Assembly: GCF_964355755.1 (NCBI RefSeq)
Contig: NC_092674.1
Coordinates: forward strand, 27,392,001 to 27,456,000
Reading direction: 5' to 3'
Origin: Antedon mediterranea
Taxonomy: Eukaryota; Echinodermata; Crinoidea; Comatulida; Antedonidae
DNA length: 64,000 nucleotides
Made by a program: the position numbers and the translations under genes. This document shows, in pieces, positions 56,165 to 64,000 of this stretch. The notes beneath the pieces are model-generated. The model was given only the letters and a program-made list of their open reading frames with translations, ran no database searches and was not told where the DNA came from. How positions within the stretch are numbered: the stretch's first letter is position 1; each line of letters opens with the position of its first letter.

Positions 56165-56396
56165 CCCTTGGTGGTTATGATGCTTGGCTACCACTCCAAG
56201 GGTCCTGGGTTCAAGTCCCGTCACATGTCAGGATTTTCTCTAAGGACCAAATTACTCCACTCCCAAAGACTTGTAATAAGACTTTGTTTATGTAGAGCAT
56301 CTTGTGTGTTTGTCTTGTGAACCTCTGAGGGTCCCTAATGATCAGCAATAGCTGGATGGATCACCCTCATTAAATATGGTTACAAAAAAAAAAAAG
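56165..56396 (+). mobile_element. tRNA-derived SINE, copy 2
   Basis: Head CTTGGTGGTTATGATGCTTG, B box CTGGGTTCAAGTCCCG, body with TTTATGTAGAGCATCTTGTG, and tail GGGTCCCTAATGATCAGC, then a terminal A-run (56385-56396). It is about 25 bp longer than copy 1 through a GATTTTCTCTAAGGACC segment. The A-run supports retroposition. Confidence 0.85.
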
Positions 56397-57021
56397 ACTT
56401 AAGGTCGTCGTTCGTAAGCTTCCTAATACTACATTATCGTCTAAAAGGTTATAGCGATATGTCCTAATTTGTATACATTGATGCCGACATGCAGAAACGA
56501 AATAATTTCCATGTAATACGCCGAATTCGGGTATACCCGAATACACTGGCTTACTCGACCACATCCATTGGGAAATAACACCCCTATTCTGAAATATGTA
56601 GGCCTAATACCATAGTTTAGTTTATGATTATAGTTTTATTCTGTACAGCAAGCCAGACTATATTTACTTTTCACCAAATTTATCAACTTATGTTTTGTAT
56701 TTTGTGAGATTCACTCTCACCTTTATTTCCATTCTTCATTACAGCACTTAATCTCTAAACTTATAGTCAATATGTGCAGTGTGCAAACCCACTCATGACA
56801 GTGTGTACTTGATTACAATTAATGTCAACGTCATACACAGCTCAATAATTCACATAATCTTACACTTTCATTGTCATCGATTTATTTTCTAGACTTATAG
56901 CTCAAACAGCGAAATATTCCATTGCATTCAATATTCACATGTTTTTGTATAATGTTTATAAAGTTAGGGGGTTTGTTTATTAAACGCAGAAAAGCGGTAC
57001 GTATTTGTGAAATATATGGAA
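56397..57021. other. AT-rich non-coding DNA
   Basis: No supported feature. Confidence 0.5.
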
Positions 57022-57062
57022 GGGGGGGGGGGGGGTTTCGGTATGGAGGAGGAGGAGGAGGA
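57022..57062 (+). repeat. Poly-G run and (GGA)n microsatellite
   Basis: Fourteen consecutive G (57022-57035), then six GGA units (57045-57062). The plus strand is strongly purine-rich. The frame through it is a Gly-rich artefact. Confidence 0.92.
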
Positions 57063-57750
57063 TTCGATTCTTGGGTGGGGAAAGAGCCTGAGGAAACTCA
57101 TGAGTTTGCTTGTTACTGAAATACACGTACATTAAAACTAGATTATAAAACATCTGGTGAACAACAAATCAACATTCGTAATGAAAAAAAAACGGTTGCC
57201 AATTCTTATTCTACAGGGATAGGCCATTTCATGCCAAGCGACGGTAACATGCCCATCTATAAAACACTAGTCCCAAAACCTATATTAACAATTTTAAAAT
57301 ATAAATCTTTCACAAAAACAAACCACTTTGACGATAACATATTTTTATCTTTCACAAAACAATCCCCCATATGGAAAACTGTGTAGGCTGTGACAAGAAA
57401 CTGTGCAGCTGTTTATAGTCTCTAGACAAAATACCGAACACAAAAAAACTAACTATGATTGGTATGTTTATAATTCAATTTGTTGCTTTTATTTCACTTC
57501 ACTGCAGGTATGTGCTAAACACCATTAGTAATGTACTAAGCATTTCTCTACAAATCTCTTAAGAACTTTGGTTTCTGATCAATTCACATTATGTTCGCAT
57601 TATATTCTCATTATGTAGCATGATGACTATTTAAGTCCAGCAGACATTGTTATCATCAACATCGGTTTACCCAACTCACTCGTTTTTCAATGTTTGTGTT
57701 GTGCACATTTGTATATGCAACTTACTTTGAAGACCATTATCTATTGCTCT
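57063..57750. other. AT-rich non-coding DNA
   Basis: No supported feature. Confidence 0.5.
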
Positions 57751-58510
57751 AAAGCTTGGTTCCCAGCAGAGACGCAACGCAATGACGTCATACAAAGCAA
57801 GAGATAGATTATTCGAACAGTCGCACGTTGTCATTGTTCTCTTGCGTTATACCCGCCTCCACCCTCTCTCTATCTCCATGTTTATCAGTATCTATTTTTC
57901 CTAAGGCTTGGTTCCCATCAGAGACGCAACGCAATGACGTAACACAACGCAAGAGATAGATTATTCGAACAGTCGCACGTTGTCATTGTTCTCTTGCGTT
58001 ACACCCGCCTCCACCCTCTCTCTATCTCCATAGTTTATCAGTATCTATTTTTCCTAAGGCTTGGTTCCCATCAGAGACGCAACGCAATGACGTAACACAA
58101 CGCAAGAGATAGATTATTCGAACAGTCGCACGTTGTCATTGTTTTCTTGCGTTACACCCGCCTCCACCCTCTCTCTATTTCCATAGTTTATCAGTATCTA
58201 TTTTTCCTAAGGCTTGGTTCTCACCAGAGACGCAACGCAATGACGTAATATACAAATTAAAAGATGGATTATTCGAACAGTCGCCTTTGTCATATGGTCG
58301 CTTGTGTTGCATCTCCCCATGACACCCCTCCCCCAACACCCTATCTATTTCTATATTTTATGTTTCAGTATCTATTTTCCTAAAGCAAAATAAAAGATGG
58401 ATTATTCGAACAATCTCTTTGTCTCATCGGTCACTTGACTTGCACCCGCACCCAACCCACTTTCCCCTTCCCTCCATCTCCATAGTGTATGTTTCACTAA
58501 GATTTGGCTT
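57751..58510 (+). repeat. Tandem array of a family A-type MITE, 153 bp unit
   Basis: Units begin at 57751, 57903, 58056, 58209 and, without the end repeat, 58382. Each has GGCTTGGTTCCCATCAGAGA, CGCAACGCAATGACGT, GATAGATTATTCGAACAGTC, GCACGTTGTCATTGTTCTC, TTGCGTTACACCCGCC and a spacer of TCTCTATCTCCATAG plus TATCAGTATCTATTTTTCC. The element's right terminal repeat is missing and replaced by this pyrimidine-rich spacer. Units 2 and 3 are nearly identical, and 4 and 5 are more diverged. Confidence 0.93.
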
Positions 58511-58717
58511 TCACAAATTCCGTCTGTTTTAAAAACAAAAAGATATTTTGCAACATTGATTCTTCTACATGTAACAGTGTGTAAATCAAACTCTATCTAT
58601 ACAAAGTCAAAGGGAACTATCGCTCTATACAGAAAATCTCATTTTCTTTTTACTCTCCCCTTCTAAGATTACTTTTTGCGGTGGTACCAATTAAATGAGA
58701 TGGTAATGTTGCTTCAT
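58511..58717. other. AT-rich spacer
   Basis: No supported feature. Confidence 0.4.
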
Positions 58718-58883
58718 GTAGTCTGGGTTCCAGACGGAGTTTTGACTCAATATTAGTAAAAAGATAAACATTTTGGCACATATGGCGTTTCATACGTATA
58801 CTAATTGAGCTTGTATTAAACGTAACGTCGACTGGTGGACTAACATAAAAAAGACAATAAATACAGACTTAAGGCAAGTCCAG
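58718..58883. repeat. Interspersed repeat family J, copy 2
   Basis: GTAGTCTGGGTTCCAGAC, ATTAGTAAAAAGATAAAC, ATTTTGGCACATATGGCG, TTTCATACGTATAC, GAGCTTGTATT and GGACTAACATAAAA match copy 1 at 17912-18053. No coding capacity. Confidence 0.75.
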
Positions 58884-60346
58884 TTATCATGTTGTATCTT
58901 CTGCCAACTCTAATTTACCCAGATATTTCCACCATTTGTGTCGACGTCAATTATAATAGCATGGTCTGAACCAATAATGCAGTAATCATATTCTGATCAT
59001 TAATTTAAGTCTAGGGGAATTATCTTTTTCACTAGGGTCTCATTTGAGGCATTTGAAGATGAATGCCTTACGTTGCCATGCAAGATTGATATGAATTAGT
59101 GCGCATAATCGATAACGACAAGATCAGAAGAATGTTTAGATTTTATTTTACGTCACACAATAGAAAGTATGTCACGTGTTTTGTTGCGGGCGTACGTTTC
59201 CCTGAGCGACGACGCATCGAATATATTATAATCAAGCTTAAGCCTATATAGAACATAAACGTCTTGAGAAACAAGTGTAAATGGATTTTAAACATTACGA
59301 AATTTCTTCGACTGAATGGCTTTAATTTATCAGGTGATATTCTGAAAGAACAGACTGCAAACGTGTTTGATATCCATTTGAATATCGCTAAATACCTACC
59401 CGTATCTTATCTGTTAAACGCGTACTGTTATATGCTTTTTAATGGATTTTATCGGAATTAGAGGGGAAAAGGGAACCAAATGATATGAAAACTAGAACGA
59501 GGTAGAATTAATAGCCCAAGTTCACTACACTGGTAATAATGCGTTACACTAATTTAAAACGCATTGACCGTATGCTTAATAGTGGGTGTTTTAAGCAGCA
59601 AACGCGTTCGTGGCCCGACATGCCATTTCGGACATGCCAACTAGGAAACGCGTTAATAAACGTGTTTGCGTTGTAAGTATGGAAGGCTCAGACGAAATCG
59701 AATCTTACTGTATAATTGCATTCATCTCACGAAATTCATAACTAATGTACATCTATTCCTACTTAAATAACATTCAATATTCATTTCTGATGTCTTAATC
59801 GAAAATATATTTCATGTAAAAATAAAATCCAGTACATATGATCCTGTGGGAACAAGTATTATCAGCTACGATCTACACGTACTATATTCACACACAATAA
59901 TGTTCTGCTTGGCTTATAAATTCATAAATTCAACGTACAAAATCATCTTCTTTTTCGCAATTATCATCGTCCTTCATCAGTTATTTATTTCGACTTGGCA
60001 AAATATTTCGTATACAATCATGATGGAAAAATTGATGCCGAAAGCCGACGGTGATCGGCGGAAATGTGATACGATAATGTCTATACCAAAGTTCTATATA
60101 ACTCATCGGCAATTCGCAATCAAAATATGTTGAGTGGCATCATTGATTAGTCTGGCAACACGATGATTTACGATTTAATTTATCAAGTATTACGGATTAA
60201 TACCTCTAGAGAAAACAAAACAATTAATAAATTAATACCAATGATTAAACTGTGTATAGTGAACCGCACGAACAGTGATCTACCTTCAATTTGATTTGTA
60301 ATATTTACTAGCGCACGAAGACATTCAACGTGCGCGTATAACGCTT
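58884..60346. other. AT-rich intergenic DNA
   Basis: Frames at 59264-59461 and 59846-60133 have hydrophobic, composition-driven translations with no domain. A small dyad with GACATGCC and AAACGCGTT repeats is at 59610-59660. Confidence 0.5.
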
Positions 60347-60475
60347 GTTTCCACTCATCAAAGATGCGCAGCATAACACCAGTAGCACGCGACGCAAATA
60401 ATTCTACCAATCACAAGCGACCGATAATCCAAACTTTGGGTTGGAAAAAAAAAAGCGTTCCGCGTTGTATATTGC
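60347..60475. mobile_element. MITE family A, decayed copy
   Basis: CTTGTTTCCACTCATCAAAG, GCGACGCAAATAATTCTACC, AATCACAAGCGACCGATAA, and GCGTTGTATATTGCG remain. Termini and the right arm are eroded. Confidence 0.55.
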
Positions 60476-61216
60476 GTTACAACATAATAATGATGACGTA
60501 AATTAAATAAAAGCGTCAACTTTTTTCCGTTAAAAAAAATAGATACTTTTATATTGTATAAATAATAGTTATGATTACTATGTTTAACTTTACAGTTATA
60601 TTGCAATATAGTTTTACAGTATGCACATTCATTTTTAAAAACCATTAAATTATAATTTATGCTGCGAAATATGAGTAAACGAGCATTAATCTATTTCATC
60701 AATTTTAATCTTCCCATATAGCATGCGTTAGGCCTATATAATAAAATATTTTTTTGCAATTCGTTTCGTATTTTTTATTACAGTAAATTTGATTTAATGT
60801 TCAATTTTCGATTTTAAAACCATAAAATGTTTTAAGATATATTAACAGATAAATAAAATTTAAGATATTAGTGTTTATTTTTCATAATAATTTTTGATAT
60901 CGGTATTATTTTATTAGATGTAACTTTGTATATTAAACATATTGTTTTATTTTGGCAACATAAATAATTAGCAACATCTTCAATTACTTTAAAAACACCA
61001 ACTCGTTGAAAAACATTAATTCAGAACAGATTTCCAATATCCGGTTCTTCGTGAGATTTAAATGAAATTGGTATTATGTTACACGTTGGTGGCGCTGCAA
61101 ATCTTTTGATTTATACTCAGAAAATGAAACAAAGAGGACTCATCAACTGGACTATATGAATCGTGAAGCAACTGTGAATACAGTATTAACAATATTTATT
61201 TAAACCAAAGAAGAGT
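60476..61216. other. AT-rich non-coding DNA
   Basis: No supported feature. TAGGCCTA occurs at 60729-60736. Confidence 0.5.
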
Positions 61217-61356
61217 TAAGCTGTTTCCAGACTATCAAACTAGTTTGACAAAAAAAAAGTGATGTGCCCAAAGAACGTTATCATGTCCATATAATGGCAC
61301 ATCACATTTTGTTTATCACATACAGTTTGATAATAGTGTACAGATGACAGAGATTT
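61217..61356. mobile_element. MITE family B copy
   Basis: TTAAGCTGTTTCCAGACTATC at the left, CAAACTAGTTTGACAAAA, AGTGATGTGCCCAAAG, TATCATGTCCATATAATGGC, CACATCACATTTTG, AGTTTGATAATAGTGTACAG at the right. Confidence 0.8.
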
Positions 61357-61818
61357 AGATAGTAATTTTTAATCACAACAAACCACGATGCAAGATATAA
61401 TATTTATGGAACCAACTGGGAAAATGATAGTTATTCATTTCTATACCATGTACTGAAGTTCGCAACGCCAACAAAAACAATAAAACAGATTTTCAAAATT
61501 ACTTCATTCTCTCTCTCTCCTCCATATGGAGCTTATTATTTGCTATAGTTATAAATATTTTCTATAAATAAACGTTATACATACTAATATATTATACAAC
61601 CGATACAGGGGACTATTTAACGGAAGTGTCAATCATGTACTATAATAACCGATTAATTTAAGTCTGGAATATAGAAAAGTGTCAAACTTGTGTTCAATAA
61701 TAATGCAATAATAGTGTCGAAGAAGTGAACTGTTCAGTTTTGACATACATACATCAACCGCAATTAGTCACTTTTATTTTCAAGTCGTGCCGCCGCGTAA
61801 CTATATACGCAGATTACG
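61357..61818. other. AT-rich non-coding DNA
   Basis: A short (CT)n tract at 61510-61521. No gene seen. Confidence 0.5.
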
Positions 61819-61917
61819 CGACTACGCAGCTATTGAGTCTAACAGTAATTATATGCATGTTGGCACGTTTATCAATGTACACGGAATGACGTTTCGACTC
61901 AACAGTGCGTAGTCGTG
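61819..61917. mobile_element. Repeat family K, inverted-repeat element
   Basis: CGACTACGCAGCTATTGAGTC at the left and GACTCAACAGTGCGTAGTCGTG at the right. Spacing and sequence resemble 40428-40526, and both are followed by GAAAACGAAA. Confidence 0.68.
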
Positions 61918-62170
61918 TGAAAACGAAAGTTCGCTATAATTAGTATTAGCACTTGGAGAAATCCTAAAAATAACTTAATGCAAACGGATTCTACCTGGGA
62001 TCTTAATATACATTTCCTCATCTTCTAATGTATGAATACAAATTACTGTAATATGAATACAGTGAATGCAATCACGCCAGAGACATTACAACTATAATGG
62101 AACCGTCTTCAACGTACTACGCCAAATACGATTTAAAAGAACCTTTTATAACTTAGCACTCTTGTATACT
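61918..62170. other. AT-rich non-coding DNA
   Basis: No supported feature. Confidence 0.45.
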
Positions 62171-62467
62171 TTAACCCTGTTTCCGCAGCCAAAAATGGAC
62201 AGATACAAATTAACCGATAATTAACGGATAAACTGTCTGTATGTCGAAACGGGGTTTGACAAATTCCACTCAAGAAAAAAATAACTATCTCATTCAAATC
62301 GGATAATTATCGGATAAATGCGATGATGTTTTACCTTTGACCTTAAGGACAAAATTGTTGCATTGTGGTTGGGTATCTGGTTGTTTGGTAATGACTGATC
62401 ATGCGCACTTTATTGGTTACGAAATCAACCGATAATTTTGTTTTGGCTGCCGAAACACGGCCTTTAA
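62171..62467. mobile_element. MITE family F (297 bp, TTAA edges)
   Basis: TTAACCCTGTTTCCGCAGCC at the left mirrors GGCTGCCGAAACACGGCC and TTTAA at the right. Subterminal ACCGATAATTAACGGATAA and AACCGATAATTTTG repeats lie inside. TTAA edges and a CCC start recall piggyBac-type MITEs, but only one copy is visible. Confidence 0.7.
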
Positions 62468-63632
62468 GTAATTTCGGACACTTATTTTTACATAATTTTA
62501 TTTATATTCTGCATAGTTCTAAAATAAAATCAGTTATGTAACTATCATCATAGATCATAGTCATAATAATTATAAATAGATAAAAATAAAACGTTATATA
62601 CATCTCCGGGCATGTTATATCACGAAGTAATTAGTTTGTATAACTATAGGCCTAGAGCATCCTCTATGTTTATATTATATGCAGTTATAAATAATGCCAT
62701 TAGCGAAAAATAATATTATGAATACTAAAGCTATAAGATTTTTAAATATACAGTATAACATAACGGATGTCCGTCGTAAGTTTTTAGCCACTCAGATCAA
62801 GTTAACTCATTTCAAGATCACCGTAGTAATATTCTAAATCTGCAATAAAAATAATAAAATAGATGACTTGTTGTAAACACGCATTTCCTCTGGACATGTG
62901 CTCGATATAGATCAAAAGTTGAAAAGGACAGTGCAGTTTGACAATACATTACCATTTCATGGGTTAAAAAGTCATAATAGAAGCGATTATTCAGCAACAG
63001 AAAGTTTGATTAATGAATGAATGGCGAAACTACAAACCAATTAGAAAGTAAGAAAAGGAAGAGACTTTCATTGATCTAGACTCAGTTCCTTCCAAAAGAT
63101 ATTATTCTTGACAACGATTGTGTCAAATCTAACAACATTACAATATATTTTTACAGATTCACAGCGCAACAACAATCCGAGCGTAGAAAATCAACGAATT
63201 ACAGCAACAACCTGTAATTAAATAAACTGCTACGAAGAACTCATAAGAGTTGCCTTGGGACAAACATGTATCAAAGTCAAAAGACAAATTAAAAAACAAA
63301 AAACAATTAGTGGAAAGGTTTGTTCTGTAAAAGTATGATCAGTAGGTCTTTAAAACGCGATGGACCAATTATAATCTGAAATTGCTTGTTTTTTTTGTTA
63401 TTTCAGTATAGATGAGGCGATAGGTATGTTATAGCGAAAATTAGTACTTGAAGATGAACATTGACTGGGTAATTGTTAATCCATAGATATTCTACCAAAT
63501 TGTGAAAATTAACAAATGAAGATGTTCAGAAATTATCAAATAAAGTAATCGATCTGCTTCACCTATTCCGTATGGTACATGTCTATTTAAGAATCTCCAA
63601 TCAAAAGACGGAATTCAATTATAGAAACCACT
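62468..63632. other. AT-rich intergenic DNA
   Basis: No supported gene or repeat family. Confidence 0.5.
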
Positions 63633-64000
63633 TTAACACTTTGACTGCCAAACACGAAGATCTTCGTTTTTGGAAACACAACGCTTGACTGCCAAAAACG
63701 AAGATCTTCGTTTTTCGCGTTTTTTTACGAAATCCGGTAGATAGGTTAATTATTGGTATATACTATAAATATGAACACTATATTCGGTCTGGACCGTAAA
63801 TATTTTACAATTTGAAAGTAACTAATCTGGTTACGAACGACTGTCAAAATGGTACCTGTCGAAATAACAAACACCGCGCATCACAGTAGCGCGTAGAGCG
63901 ATGGCTTGGCGCATTGTGTATCGGTCGCGCGCTAGCTATGCCGCCGAATCATTACAAAGGTTTTTGTGGATTGACATGTTTGTTTGTTATCTGAATAAAA
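63633..64000 (+). mobile_element. Left end of a piggyBac-like element, cut by the window
   Basis: TTAA (63633-63636) is followed by CACTTTGACTGCCAAACACG and a palindrome AAGATCTTCGTTTTTGG. A second, internal copy, CTTGACTGCCAAAAACG with the same palindrome, begins at 63684. TTAA plus a C-start and TTTGACTGCCA, with a repeated subterminal palindrome, is the layout of piggyBac termini. The right end and any transposase would lie past base 64000, and no clear transposase exon is visible before it. Confidence 0.5.

Noticed and set aside
55823-56396. Functional tRNA genes
   Set aside because: The A and B boxes are present but the sequence does not fold into a full cloverleaf, and the two copies share a long non-tRNA body and tail, which defines a SINE.
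63633-64000. Family A being driven by the piggyBac-like element at the window edge
   Set aside because: Both use TTAA, but their terminal sequences (GCKTGGTTCCC against CACTTTGACTGCC) do not match, so a shared transposase is not supported.

Overview
This is a 64 kb piece of AT-rich nuclear DNA from an animal. Intronless class A GPCR genes, tRNA-derived SINEs, many short palindromic MITEs, several satellites and a recurrent TAGGCCTA palindrome all point to a metazoan, not a prokaryote. The mix looks like a marine invertebrate deuterostome, most likely an echinoderm, but that is an impression from repeat texture and receptor style and not a proven placement.

Coding content is very low. Two single-exon receptor genes are convincing, both on the minus strand: GPCR1 (11441-12727) and GPCR2 (45252-46400). 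They share many motifs (MRTITN, CRP after the E-R-Y/F box, VQTLPFF, MLIVNG, LAPFEI), so they are paralogues about 33 kb apart and probably bind peptides. The only other gene-like object is a decayed three-exon MADF-domain gene (30705-31498) inside a 2.36 kb DNA transposon. Nearly all other open frames lie in repeats or AT-rich DNA and have no gene-like features.

The rest is mostly a record of transposon activity. Labels A to K below are local names. Family A (about 185 bp, near-palindromic, TTAA target) has at least seven well-preserved copies and many decayed ones, some nested in family C or H. Family B (130-210 bp, near-palindromic, ends in GCTCTGTCTACACTATC) has about 13 copies. E and H are hAT-like by their 8-9 bp target duplications. 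D is the PIF/Harbinger-like carrier of the MADF gene. F, G, J, K and I are other short interspersed families. A piggyBac-like terminus starts at 63633 and runs off the window. SINEs lie at 16.9 kb and 55.8-56.4 kb, and LINE 3' tails at 25.9 kb and probably 41.4-41.7 kb.

Tandem arrays: 57 bp unit at 19.8 kb, 117 bp at 26.1 kb, 24 bp at 28.9 kb, 21 bp at 48.3 kb, and a 153 bp array at 57.8 kb made of a MITE that has become tandem. By region: 0-11 kb MITE-rich; 11-15 kb GPCR1 and flank; 15-27 kb MITEs, SINE and satellites; 30.5-32.9 kb element D; 33-42 kb sparse; 42-48 kb nested elements around GPCR2; 48-55 kb sparse; 55-64 kb SINEs, tandem MITE array and the piggyBac-like end. No RNA gene, CRISPR, operon or defence system was seen, and nothing here amounts to a new multi-gene system.
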